Shown here piece after piece: positions 26,446 through 34,904 of a stretch of DNA of 64,000 nt. The notes beneath the pieces were generated by a model. It saw nothing but the letters and a program-made list of their open reading frames with translations. It was not told the origin of the DNA and made no database searches. The DNA comes from Bacteroidales bacterium UBA5349 (GTDB taxonomy: Bacteria > Bacteroidota > Bacteroidia > Bacteroidales > Tenuifilaceae), in assembly GCA_002410065.1 (NCBI GenBank), contig DHQB01000020.1, positions 186,001 to 250,000 on the forward strand. Reading direction: 5' to 3'. The translations under genes and the position numbers were made by a program. Positions within the stretch are counted from its first letter, which is position 1; each line of letters begins with the position of its first letter.

Positions 26446-27147
26446 CTAAATAAATTTGGAGACAACCTCTTTATAAATATTGTCGAACCACTGCATTTGA
26501 TCCTCAACCGATAAATGTGAATTATCGAGTACTATTGCATCAGCAGCTTGACGCAATGGAGCAACTTCGCGGGTACGATCTATTCGATCGCGCTCCTCAA
26601 TATTCATCAACACCTCTTTGAGGGTAGCCTTCTCACCCTTGCTCTCCATCTCCTTTAGCCTGCGCTGTGCTCGGATTGCAGGATCGGCAGTCATAAATAT
26701 TTTGAGTTCAGCCTTTGGGAATACCACGGTTCCAATATCTCTTCCATCCATAACTATTCCCTTATGCTCACCCATCTCCTGCTGTTGCTGTGTCATCTTA
26801 TTACGTACCATTGGAATTGCAGAAACAGGGCTTACCAGTCCCGAAACCTCAAGTGTACGTATTTCTCGCTCAACTACCTCTCCATTAAGGGTAGTAAGCC
26901 ATCCATCGTCAGTTGCACTACTCACAAATCCAACCTTTATGTCCTTGAGAAGTTCTGTTAGCTTTTCCTTATCTATACCAGAGTCTGTTGCAATGCCCTC
27001 GCGAATACATGCTAAAGTAACCGCCCTATACATAGCACCACTATCAATATATATATAGTTTAGCCTATGGGCTATTGCTTTGGCAAAAGTACTCTTACCA
27101 CAAGACGAATACCCATCAACGGCTATTGTAATCAATAATTTATCCAC
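26446..27147 (-). CDS. cmk: Cytidylate kinase
   Basis: Phosphorylates CMP and dCMP for nucleic acid precursor supply. A 233-residue P-loop kinase. Seen: Walker A DGYSSCGKSTFAKA near 10-23, IDSGAMYRAVTLA near 35-47, the CMP-binding MDGRDIGTVVFPKAELKIFM near 135-154, and RDRIDRTREVAPLRQAADA near 187-205. It precedes ispH, a pairing common in Bacteroidota, and follows porQ by 87 bases. Confidence 0.93.
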   Translation of the reverse strand: MDKLLITIAVDGYSSCGKSTFAKAIAHRLNYIYIDSGAMYRAVTLACIREGIATDSGIDKEKLTELLKDIKVGFVSSATDDGWLTTLNGEVVEREIRTLEVSGLVSPVSAIPMVRNKMTQQQQEMGEHKGIVMDGRDIGTVVFPKAELKIFMTADPAIRAQRRLKEMESKGEKATLKEVLMNIEERDRIDRTREVAPLRQAADAIVLDNSHLSVEDQMQWFDNIYKEVVSKFI

Positions 27148-27234
27148 AATTATAGTTGTTTTATTGCAAAAATAAAGGCCCTTTAATGCGCTTTAAAATA
27201 CACTACAAAGGTAATTTAAAAAGAGGGAATTAGC

Positions 27235-28290
27235 CTACAAATTCTTTTTCCTAAAGAAATCGTCAAGGTCGGTGCTAATTGAGAAATGATTTGAACCGCC
27301 TGCTAGGTGGTAAGTTGCACGGCTATAGTTTATGAAGAACTTATTTATCTTTACTCCCAATCCCCAGCTAAAGCCTACGGTAGATGCACGCTCCTCAATC
27401 TTCATCTCATTCCGACGCTGAAAGTTGTATCCCCCTCTTATGTAGAAGTTTTTAAGTGGAACAAACTCAACCCCTAAAATCAAGTGACTTACAATCTCAT
27501 TACCAACCCTATTGATTAGTGTTGGCTTTGAAGATTGCCCATCGTCAAAAAGTGAATTGGATTTATCTTCACGTTGGTAGAAAAGACTGGTTGTTTGAAT
27601 TTGCTGAAAAGTACCTACCAACCTAAAGGGTGCATGCTTAAGTTTTTGACTTACCCCAACTAGTAGTTCAAAAGGCAAACTCTCCCAAGTATCGGGAGTG
27701 TATGGCTTAAGCATTGTACCAATGTTTCTGGCAACAATACCCGCTGCTGAAAGTCCATCGCGACTATGGTATGCAACACCAAAATCGGCAGCAATACCAT
27801 AAGAGGTGTACTGTTCCAAATGCGAATAAATGGGTTTTAAGTTTACGCCTATGGTAAACAAGCTATCTATGGAGCGGGAATAGCTTAAATGAAAGGCCAT
27901 ATCATAACCCGTAAAACTTCCAGTAATTTGACCTGCTACATCGGCTTCAATAAAATCGCCATAACCCACGTGCTGCAAGCCAATGCCAAATGTACCTATA
28001 CCATCGAGATGCCTTGAGTATGTTACAAATGCATATTTAATATCAGCGTAGTAGGACACATACGACAGTGATAGCTGGTTGTGAAGCTGACTGGATAGAT
28101 TCGCTGGATTGAACAAGGCTACACCCTGATCGGGCTCATCGAGGGCTACAACTTTGCTTCCAAGTGCAGCACTTCTCGGGGTAATTGTTAGATTCAAAAA
28201 CCCATAGGTATTCACGCCGCCAACCTGAGCATACAAGTTAATTAGCGAACCTAAAATCACTGTAAGAATAATGAAAACTCTTTTTATCAT
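27235..28290 (-). CDS. porQ: Type IX secretion system protein PorQ
   Basis: A 351-residue outer-membrane beta-barrel with a signal peptide ending near LINLYAQ. The start VGGVNTYGFLNLTITPRSAA and the following FNPANLSSQLHNQLSLSYV are the PorQ pattern. The C-terminus runs into a barrel-closing strand before the short tail. PorQ belongs to the type IX attachment complex with PorU, PorV and PorZ. The porQ-cmk-ispH order supports the call. The partner genes are not in the window. Confidence 0.85.
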   Translation of the reverse strand: MIKRVFIILTVILGSLINLYAQVGGVNTYGFLNLTITPRSAALGSKVVALDEPDQGVALFNPANLSSQLHNQLSLSYVSYYADIKYAFVTYSRHLDGIGTFGIGLQHVGYGDFIEADVAGQITGSFTGYDMAFHLSYSRSIDSLFTIGVNLKPIYSHLEQYTSYGIAADFGVAYHSRDGLSAAGIVARNIGTMLKPYTPDTWESLPFELLVGVSQKLKHAPFRLVGTFQQIQTTSLFYQREDKSNSLFDDGQSSKPTLINRVGNEIVSHLILGVEFVPLKNFYIRGGYNFQRRNEMKIEERASTVGFSWGLGVKINKFFINYSRATYHLAGGSNHFSISTDLDDFFRKKNL

Positions 28291-28456
28291 CCTATTTAAA
28301 CACTTTAATACAGCATTGGCAAAAGTACATTATGAAAACTACAAAATCTGTCGTTTAGTATAGGGGTTCCGAAAATTTTGTTTTATGTTTTGACTAAGTG
28401 TTTAACCATTGCTTAACTTATAAGAATATTTAACAACCCTGTAGTGAAAATATAAT

Positions 28457-28464
28457 TAACTTTG
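28457..28464 (+). promoter_or_regulatory. Probable promoter -7 box of the second lipid kinase
   Basis: TAACTTTG is an exact TAnnTTTG match. The expected transcription start near 28470 falls on or after the upstream TTG codon at 28469, so translation most likely begins later, at the GTG at 28502. No -33 TTTG is at the expected distance. Confidence 0.5.
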
Positions 28465-28501
28465 ATGTTTGTTTAAAACACACATAAATTCTTTGTTGTC
28501 T

Positions 28502-29386
28502 GTGGTTAAAGAGAGAGAGAAAATATTGTTTATCGTAAACCCTAAATCGGGAGTAGGAGCTATAAGAAACCTTGAAGCAAAGATTAAAAAAACGCTTGAT
28601 AACAAAAGGTTTATTGCGATAATTGAGCACACCCAAAGAGCAAGACACGCCACTGAGATTGCCCAAGAATACCTTAAAAAAGGTATAAAGAAGATTGTAG
28701 CCATGGGCGGCGATGGTACGGTAAACGAGGTTGCATCTGCCCTATTGCATACTGATGCAACCTTTGGCGTAATCCCAATAGGTTCAGGTAATGGATTTGC
28801 TCGCCATTTGCGAATCCCTTTTATAATTGAGAACGCCATTAAGCTGATTAATCTAGATAAAATTGCGCTTATTGATGTGGGAATGGTAAATCAACAGCCA
28901 TTTTTCTGTACTGCTGGCGTTGGATTTGATGCTCAAGTTGGTGATTCATTTGCAAAGGGCAAGGGAAGGGGTTTTGCTAATTACATAAAAACAACAATTC
29001 ACGTATTTTTAAACTACAAGGCAAAACGTTATAAAATAACTGTTAATAACCAAGTTGTTAATAAAGCGGCCTTTTTAATTACAATTGCCAATGCAGCCCA
29101 GTATGGCAACAATGCATTTATTGCACCCAACGCAGATATAACTGATGGTATGCTAGATGTAACCATTATATCTCCCTTCCCAAAATACATCTCAGCATCG
29201 TTGGGTCTAAAACTTTTCAGAAAGCGGATTGGGAAAAGCAGATTTGTTGAAACCTTTAAGGTAAAAGAAATATCCATTGTGCAGTTCGACTCAAATGTTA
29301 TGCATTACGACGGAGAACCGGTAACGATAGAATCTCCGCTTAACTTCAGCATAAAGCCACTTGCCCTAAAAGTTTACGTACCGTAA
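28502..29386 (+). CDS. Diacylglycerol kinase-like lipid kinase, second copy
   Basis: A lipid kinase of the YegS/DgkB family with KILFIVNPKSGVGAIR at the N-terminus, AMGGDGTVNEVASAL in the nucleotide loop, IPIGSGNGFARHLRIP after it, and VMHYDGEPVTIESPLNF near the C-terminus. No ATG precedes the domain; candidate starts are TTG 28469, TTG 28493, TTG 28496 and GTG 28502. I favour GTG 28502 because a -7 box lies at 28457-28464 and the result has the usual short N-terminus (about 294 residues). It differs clearly from the copy at 21.7 kb. The substrate is unknown. Confidence 0.8.
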   Translation: MVKEREKILFIVNPKSGVGAIRNLEAKIKKTLDNKRFIAIIEHTQRARHATEIAQEYLKKGIKKIVAMGGDGTVNEVASALLHTDATFGVIPIGSGNGFARHLRIPFIIENAIKLINLDKIALIDVGMVNQQPFFCTAGVGFDAQVGDSFAKGKGRGFANYIKTTIHVFLNYKAKRYKITVNNQVVNKAAFLITIANAAQYGNNAFIAPNADITDGMLDVTIISPFPKYISASLGLKLFRKRIGKSRFVETFKVKEISIVQFDSNVMHYDGEPVTIESPLNFSIKPLALKVYVP

Positions 29387-29532
29387 ACCTTAATGGAACC
29401 CCTATTTTTGCTGGTATAAGAATAATTAAAGAAGTCCTAAAAACGGAATCGAATTAGTTATCAATTCTCAAACATCTCTATACAATGAATGATAACTATC
29501 TTCAGCAAAACCTCAAAAGAAATCGATGCACA

Positions 29533-30444
29533 TCAGTTTATCCTAAACATCCTTTTAAACATCCCCTTGCGGAGTTGAGATAGGAAAAGCCCAAGCACTA
29601 CCACTAAAATTCCGGCCATTTTAACAGGAGTTATCACCTCATTCAGTATAAAGAAAGCAAGGATAGCGGTAAGTACAGGGATAGCATTTGTAAAGATATT
29701 GGCCTTTGAAACTCCTAAATGCTTAATGGCATATGTAAAAAACACGAAAGCAAAGGTAGAGGCAAATACCCCAAGGTTCAACAACGGTACTATTACATCC
29801 CATGTGGGTACCACCTGAAAAAACTGTTTAAAATCAAGAAAAAAGAAAAGGGGTAAAAAGAAGAACACCCCAATTAGATTTTGATATGCCACAATGGAAA
29901 GAACATTGTATTTGTTGGCTAATTTTTTAATAAGTAGCGAATAGCCCAAAGCCGAAACTACTGCCAACAGCATAAAAGCCAATCCAAGCGGATGCACATC
30001 AGTTAGGTTAAGCCCTTGATGAAACACCACTAAACCCACACCAACCACAGAAACAAAAATGCCCAAAAAGTTCATCATCGAGATTCGTTCCTTAAGATAG
30101 TAGTAGGCTCCAATTGGGCTAAACAGCGGTATAGTTGCAATAATTACAGCAGCTAGTGTTGAGGGCATATAGCTAACTCCATAGCTCTCTCCCAAGAAAT
30201 ATAGGAATGGCGACAGGAAACTCAGTAAGATAAACGTTTTGATATCCTCTCTTTTAATTCTATTGAGCCTGCCTAGCGATGCAGTTACTGCAATTAGTAA
30301 AACACTAGAAATGATTAAGCGCATTAGTACTAGCGAAACAGGTTTGTATGCCACCAAAACCTCTTTATACCATATAAAGGAGAATGCCCAGAAAACCATA
30401 GCCACAATTGCACTAAGGTAAACAGTTGCTGATTTCTTAGCCAT
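29533..30444 (-). CDS. DMT-superfamily transporter (EamA type)
   Basis: A 303-residue inner-membrane protein with about ten hydrophobic helices arranged as two EamA repeats. The first begins with FWAFSFIWYKEVLVAYKPVS and the second with FMLLAVVSALGYSLLIKKLA. NAIPVLTAILAFFILNEVIT in the second repeat is characteristic. Members export amino acids or other metabolites; the substrate here cannot be inferred. The C-terminus is basic. It stands alone. Confidence 0.87.
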   Translation of the reverse strand: MAKKSATVYLSAIVAMVFWAFSFIWYKEVLVAYKPVSLVLMRLIISSVLLIAVTASLGRLNRIKREDIKTFILLSFLSPFLYFLGESYGVSYMPSTLAAVIIATIPLFSPIGAYYYLKERISMMNFLGIFVSVVGVGLVVFHQGLNLTDVHPLGLAFMLLAVVSALGYSLLIKKLANKYNVLSIVAYQNLIGVFFFLPLFFFLDFKQFFQVVPTWDVIVPLLNLGVFASTFAFVFFTYAIKHLGVSKANIFTNAIPVLTAILAFFILNEVITPVKMAGILVVVLGLFLSQLRKGMFKRMFRIN

Positions 30445-30613
30445 AAAAAAAAAGGGTTAAAACTTAATAATGTATTTGACTAACCAAGCCCAAAAGGTTT
30501 GCTTGAGATGGTTGCGAAATTACGCTAATAAAACAAAATGTCAATAAAAAACGTTTGCAGAGGAGTACTGAAGCATAAGTTTTTATATTTTTACGGTAGA
30601 AAAACCGGTTAAT

Positions 30614-31738
30614 ATGGACGAACTTACCCGACTAAGGCAAGAACTTCACCGCAATCCCGAAGTATCAGGGAAAGAGCGAGCAACCGCAAAGCGTATCCGT
30701 TTCTACCTTAATCGTTATAAACCCGACGAACTATTTACGGGAATTGCCGGCGAAGGTATGGCTGCAGTATTTAATACTCTAAAGCCCGGACCAACCACTC
30801 TGTTCCGATGCGATATGGATGCGTTACCCATAGATGAAGCCATTTCAAAACCCTACAGTTCATCCGTACCTGGTGTTGCCCATGTATGTGGACACGATGG
30901 TCACATGGCAATTGTATCAGGTTTGGCTTCATCAATAAGAGAAAACCCCATTACAAAGGGTAAAGTCATCCTTTTTTATCAGCCCGAAGAGGAGAATGGT
31001 CAGGGTGCTGAAAAATCGATACACAGGCTTACTGAGTTAAACCTTATGCCCGATTATGCTTTTGCCATACACAATATGCCCAAATACCCCCTTGGCAGTA
31101 TAGTATTACCAAACAATGTATTCGCTTCCGCATCAAAAGGGGTTATACTAAAATTGTTTGGCAAGGAATCACATGCAGCCTATCCCGAAATGGGTATTAA
31201 TCCTGCCCTAGCAATAGCAAGTATAATTCAGGGATTACATAACCTTACTAACGATAATAAATTCTCCGACTTTGTTCTTCTTACAATCATTCATGTACGC
31301 CTAGGTGAGGTTGCCTTTGGCACATCGCCAGGGTATGGAGAGATTATGGTTACACTTAGGTCGGTTGCCGATTCGGACATGAACGTGTTGTACAAAAAAT
31401 CTGTTGAGTTGGCTCAAGAGATAGGGGCAACCCACGAACTGACTGTAGAAGTCTCTATTACGGATAGTTTCCCTGCTGCTCTATGCGATAGCAAAATGAT
31501 AGAAATGGTTAGAGGGGTGGGTTTAGAGCAAAATAGATTAATTTTTAACTTGGATAAACCCAACCGTTGGTCTGAGGACTTTGCCCACTTTACCCTAAAA
31601 GGGCCTTCGGTAATATTTGGTCTGGGAATTGGCGAAAACTCGGCCGAATTACATAGCCCAGACTATGATTTCCCAGATGAGGCCATTGAGCATGGGGTAA
31701 ATATACTCGATGCAATTATCACAAAACATAACAGATAA
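30614..31738 (+). CDS. M20-family amidohydrolase (N-acyl amino acid or indole-acetyl-conjugate type)
   Basis: A 374-residue zinc hydrolase of the M20D amidohydrolase group (hippurate/IAA-amino acid hydrolase-like). Seen: FRCDMDALPIDE near 62-73, HVCGHDGHMAIV near 96-107, the metal and base residues in YQPEEENGQGAEKSI near 123-137, and AIHNMPKYPLGS near 151-162. The dimerisation domain follows, then the final histidine near AELHSPDYDFPDE. No signal peptide. A weak promoter (TTTG at 30554, TAAGTTTT at 30576) lies upstream. The exact substrate is unknown. Confidence 0.85.
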   Translation: MDELTRLRQELHRNPEVSGKERATAKRIRFYLNRYKPDELFTGIAGEGMAAVFNTLKPGPTTLFRCDMDALPIDEAISKPYSSSVPGVAHVCGHDGHMAIVSGLASSIRENPITKGKVILFYQPEEENGQGAEKSIHRLTELNLMPDYAFAIHNMPKYPLGSIVLPNNVFASASKGVILKLFGKESHAAYPEMGINPALAIASIIQGLHNLTNDNKFSDFVLLTIIHVRLGEVAFGTSPGYGEIMVTLRSVADSDMNVLYKKSVELAQEIGATHELTVEVSITDSFPAALCDSKMIEMVRGVGLEQNRLIFNLDKPNRWSEDFAHFTLKGPSVIFGLGIGENSAELHSPDYDFPDEAIEHGVNILDAIITKHNR

Positions 31739-31813
31739 ATGCGAATAAAGCACAGATAATAGGATTTAGTATTTATTCGTTAAAAACAACTCTATGCCCT
31801 CACTATATTTTAC

Positions 31814-31821
31814 TACTTTTG
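31814..31821 (+). promoter_or_regulatory. Probable hpt promoter -7 box
   Basis: TACTTTTG matches TAnnTTTG exactly, about 50 bases before the hpt ATG. No -33 TTTG at the expected distance. Confidence 0.45.
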
Positions 31822-31871
31822 CCAGCGTATCAATTTGGTTAAAAAAAACAATTGCTTAAACATTTTATAGC

Positions 31872-32408
31872 ATGAAAACCGTTAAGTTGTGGGATAAAGA
31901 GTTCGCAATCAGTTACCCTGCAAGCGCAATTCAAAAAGATATTGCTGAGATGGCCAAGATCATTAATAAGGACATGGAACATGAAGAGAACCCTCTGTTC
32001 ATTAGCATTCTTAACGGATCATTTATCTTTACAGCTGATGTTGTTCGTTACTTCAACTTCCCTTGTGAGATATCATTCGTAAAACTCTCGTCGTATGAGG
32101 GTACTTCAACCACTGGTAAAGTTCATGAACTTATTGGACTCACAGAAAACATTAAGAACAGAATGGTTGTCATTCTTGAAGATATTGTGGACACTGGCAT
32201 AACCCTAAGTAAACTTATTGCCACGCTCAGTTCATATCAACCCAAAGAGGTTAGAATAGCAACCCTGCTTTACAAGCCCGATTCATATAAGGGCAAAGCA
32301 AAAATTGACTATATTGGTAAATCAATCCCTAACGATTTCATTGTGGGCTATGGATTAGACTACAATGGTTTAGGCAGAAACTTGGCTGACATTTACACCC
32401 TAGTATAA
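31872..32408 (+). CDS. hpt: Hypoxanthine phosphoribosyltransferase
   Basis: Salvages hypoxanthine (and usually guanine) to the nucleotide with PRPP in the cytoplasm. A 178-residue protein of normal length. Seen: FISILNGSFIFTADVVRYF near 44-62, the flexible-loop SSYEGTSTTGKV near 77-88, and the PRPP loop VVILEDIVDTGITL near 97-110. FIVGYGLDYNGLGRNLADIY closes the protein. It is 31 bases before adk; hpt-adk-obg is a common Bacteroidota order. Confidence 0.92.
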   Translation: MKTVKLWDKEFAISYPASAIQKDIAEMAKIINKDMEHEENPLFISILNGSFIFTADVVRYFNFPCEISFVKLSSYEGTSTTGKVHELIGLTENIKNRMVVILEDIVDTGITLSKLIATLSSYQPKEVRIATLLYKPDSYKGKAKIDYIGKSIPNDFIVGYGLDYNGLGRNLADIYTLV

Positions 32409-32439
32409 CGCTATGATGTTAATTTAACCTACAACAAAA

Positions 32440-33030
32440 ATGCTTAACATCGTTCTATTTGGACCTCCAGGAGCAGGCAAAGGCACCCAGTCGCAAAATA
32501 TTATCCAAAAGTACAATTTAATGCACCTCTCCACAGGTGACATTCTTCGGAATGCCATCGAGAGGCAAACTCCAAGAGGCATTGAGGCTAAAAAGTACAT
32601 GGATAGGGGCGAACTAGCTCCCGATGAACTGGTAATTGGTATCATTGGGCGAAGGCTTGATGAATACCGCGACAAAACCAACGGCTTTGTATTCGACGGA
32701 TTTCCCCGTACAACATTCCAAGCACGTGAACTCGATGACATGCTCAAAGAAAAAGGATCAGCCATAAACCTAATGATGGCCCTTGAGGTTGATTATGACG
32801 AGCTAGTTAATCGACTAACCAACAGAGGAACGTTTAGCGGACGCCCCGACGATCAGAATATCCAGATCATAAAGAATCGAATAAATATCTATAACGAAAG
32901 AACCAAAATCGTTAAAGATTACTACAAGACGCAGAATAAGTACTTTGGCATAAATGGAATGGGTACTATCGACGAAATTTTTGAGAGAATTACCAGCACC
33001 ATAAGTCAACAAGTTTCCAGTACTCGTTAG
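32440..33030 (+). CDS. adk: Adenylate kinase
   Basis: Interconverts ATP + AMP and two ADP. A 196-residue short form. Seen: P-loop GPPGAGKGTQSQNI near 7-20, AMP-binding LSTGDILRNAI near 32-42, and DGFPRTTFQARELD near 85-98. The lid is short (NRGTFSGRPDDQN near 128-140), without the zinc cysteines of long forms, as usual in Bacteroidota. Confidence 0.93.
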   Translation: MLNIVLFGPPGAGKGTQSQNIIQKYNLMHLSTGDILRNAIERQTPRGIEAKKYMDRGELAPDELVIGIIGRRLDEYRDKTNGFVFDGFPRTTFQARELDDMLKEKGSAINLMMALEVDYDELVNRLTNRGTFSGRPDDQNIQIIKNRINIYNERTKIVKDYYKTQNKYFGINGMGTIDEIFERITSTISQQVSSTR

Positions 33031-33125
33031 CTCTTGTAATTACTTATCAAACAGCATTATTCCCCAAGCAATTGCTTTGTGGTTGGTTGCTTTATACTCT
33101 GGCAAGTTGGTAGAACTTAAAAAAT

Positions 33126-33148
33126 AAAAATCATAGATTATGATTTTT
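33126..33148. repeat. AT-rich inverted repeat between adk and obg
   Basis: AAAAATCATA (33126-33135) and TATGATTTTT (33139-33148) form a perfect 10-base stem with a 3-base loop. It may be a weak terminator of hpt-adk (it ends in five T) or an operator. The 278-base gap also holds a 35-codon open frame at 33159-33266 that I do not trust as a gene. Confidence 0.55.
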
Positions 33149-33308
33149 AAATTAGAAAATGGATTTATCTAAAGAAAACCACGCTGAAGAACGTTGCAAC
33201 GCAACGAATTTAAAGATTAGCATATTGGGTGCTAATACAAAACCCAACATAAAACCGAAAAGTTAGTGAGTAAAAGTACTCTACTTTTCACCTAGAAGAT
33301 AGTTATAA

Positions 33309-34298
33309 ATGGCAGCATCAAACTTTGTTGATTACGTAAAAATATTTTGCCGTTCCGGCAATGGTGGTCCAGGTAGCACTCACTTTCGTAGAGAGAAGTT
33401 TATACCAAAGGGCGGGCCCGATGGTGGCGATGGTGGTCGTGGAGGGCATATTTACATAAAGGGCAACAACCAACTCTGGACTCTTATTCACCTCAAGTAT
33501 CAGCGTCATATTTTTGCAACTAATGGAGCGTCTGGTAGCAAAAGCCGTAGCACCGGCGCCGATGGAAACGATGTAACCATTGAAGTTCCCTTAGGTACTA
33601 TTGCCCTTAACTCCGAAACGGGTGAAGAACTGTGCGAAATTACTGAGCACGGCCAAACTATAGTATTAATGAAAGGCGGAAGAGGCGGTTTGGGGAACTG
33701 GAATTTTAAAAGTTCCACAATGCAAACCCCTAGGTTTGCTCAACCCGGTGAAGAGGGAATGGAGGCTTCGGTTACCCTTGAACTTAAAATATTGGCCGAT
33801 GTTGGATTGGTTGGATTCCCAAATGCTGGTAAATCAACCCTACTATCCACCATAACTGCTGCAAAACCAAAAATTGCTGATTATGCCTTCACTACACTTG
33901 TCCCAAATATTGGCATTGTTCCCTACCGCGATCAACGTTCGTTTGTAGTAGCAGACATACCCGGAATTATTGAGGGTGCTCACGAGGGCAAAGGGTTAGG
34001 CATACGTTTCCTTAGGCACATAGAGCGAAACTCCATGCTGCTCTTTATGATTTCTGTTGATACCAAAAGTATTAAGAAGGAGTACGAAACGCTACTGAAT
34101 GAGTTAACCCAGTTCAACCCCGAACTTTTAGATAAGAATCGAATACTGGCAATTACCAAGTGCGATATGGCTGATGAGGAGATTAAAAAAGCACTAAAAA
34201 AAGAGATTCCCAAAGTAAGCCACATCTTTATATCGTCGGTTACTGGCGAGGGAATTACACAGCTTAAGGATATGCTTTGGGAAGAGCTAAATAAATAG
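33309..34298 (+). CDS. obgE: Obg-family GTPase
   Basis: A ribosome-associated GTPase linked to 50S assembly and growth control. A 329-residue protein: the glycine-rich Obg fold (about 1-158; [34 protein letters not shown]) and the G domain with G1 [11 protein letters not shown] near 167-177, G3 [18 protein letters not shown] near 215-232, and G4 TKCD near 282-285. It ends near the G domain without the extra OCT domain. The PAP2 gene follows 27 bases downstream. Confidence 0.93.
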   Translation: MAASNFVDYVKIFCRSGNGGPGSTHFRREKFIPKGGPDGGDGGRGGHIYIKGNNQLWTLIHLKYQRHIFATNGASGSKSRSTGADGNDVTIEVPLGTIALNSETGEELCEITEHGQTIVLMKGGRGGLGNWNFKSSTMQTPRFAQPGEEGMEASVTLELKILADVGLVGFPNAGKSTLLSTITAAKPKIADYAFTTLVPNIGIVPYRDQRSFVVADIPGIIEGAHEGKGLGIRFLRHIERNSMLLFMISVDTKSIKKEYETLLNELTQFNPELLDKNRILAITKCDMADEEIKKALKKEIPKVSHIFISSVTGEGITQLKDMLWEELNK

Positions 34299-34325
34299 TA
34301 TCAACAAAAAGAGCTATTGATCATC

Positions 34326-34904
34326 ATGTTAGATTGGCTAATAAATCTTGACACGCAAGTTTTCCTTTTCCTCAATGGGCTAAATTCTCCGTTCTTCGAT
34401 CCGATTATGATTTTTTTGTCGGGTAAGTTAACGTGGATTCCATTGTATTTGCTGATAATTTTCTACATGTACAAACGCTTTGGATGGCGATTAGTTTGGC
34501 CACTGATTGGTGTTGCGCTTGTAGTTGTTTTGGCCGACCAAATCTCAGTACATCTATTTAAGAATGTTTTCGAAAGGTTACGCCCTTGCCACAATCCTGA
34601 TATTAAAGAGATGGTCCATCTGGCGGCCAATCGGTGTGGCGGAAAATTTGGCTTTATATCGTCGCACGCGGCAAATGCTTTTGGAGTTGCCATTTTTTTA
34701 GCCCTTCTGCTCAAAAGAAAATGGTTTACCCTATCTATAATCATATGGGCAACCATGGTATCATACAGTAGAATATACCTTGGTGTTCATTATCCTGGAG
34801 ATGTGCTGATTGGTGGGCTGGTGGGCAGTATTTGTGGCTATGCGGTATGGAACCTTTACCATTGGCTTAAACGAACCTATGGATTAATGCCTAAGCAAGA
34901 TTAG
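34326..34904 (+). CDS. PAP2-family phosphatase
   Basis: A membrane phosphatase, about 192 residues from the ATG at 34326 (an upstream TTG at 34317 is less likely). All three motifs are visible: KNVFERLRP (KX6RP), ISSHAANAFG (a variant of PSGH), and SRIYLGVHYPGD (SRX5HX3D). Several hydrophobic helices fit an inner-membrane lipid phosphatase such as undecaprenyl-diphosphate, lipid A or phosphatidylglycerophosphate phosphatase; which one cannot be told. Its stop codon overlaps the stop of the convergent purM-like gene by four bases. Confidence 0.88.
   Translation: MLDWLINLDTQVFLFLNGLNSPFFDPIMIFLSGKLTWIPLYLLIIFYMYKRFGWRLVWPLIGVALVVVLADQISVHLFKNVFERLRPCHNPDIKEMVHLAANRCGGKFGFISSHAANAFGVAIFLALLLKRKWFTLSIIIWATMVSYSRIYLGVHYPGDVLIGGLVGSICGYAVWNLYHWLKRTYGLMPKQD

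Noticed and set aside
33159..33266. 35-codon frame before obg as a protein-coding gene
   Set aside because: It is short and matches no family I know. Kept only as a finding to check.
34901..34904. Overlapping stop codons of the PAP2 and purM-like genes as a regulatory device
   Set aside because: Four-base convergent overlaps are common in compact genomes and need no special explanation.
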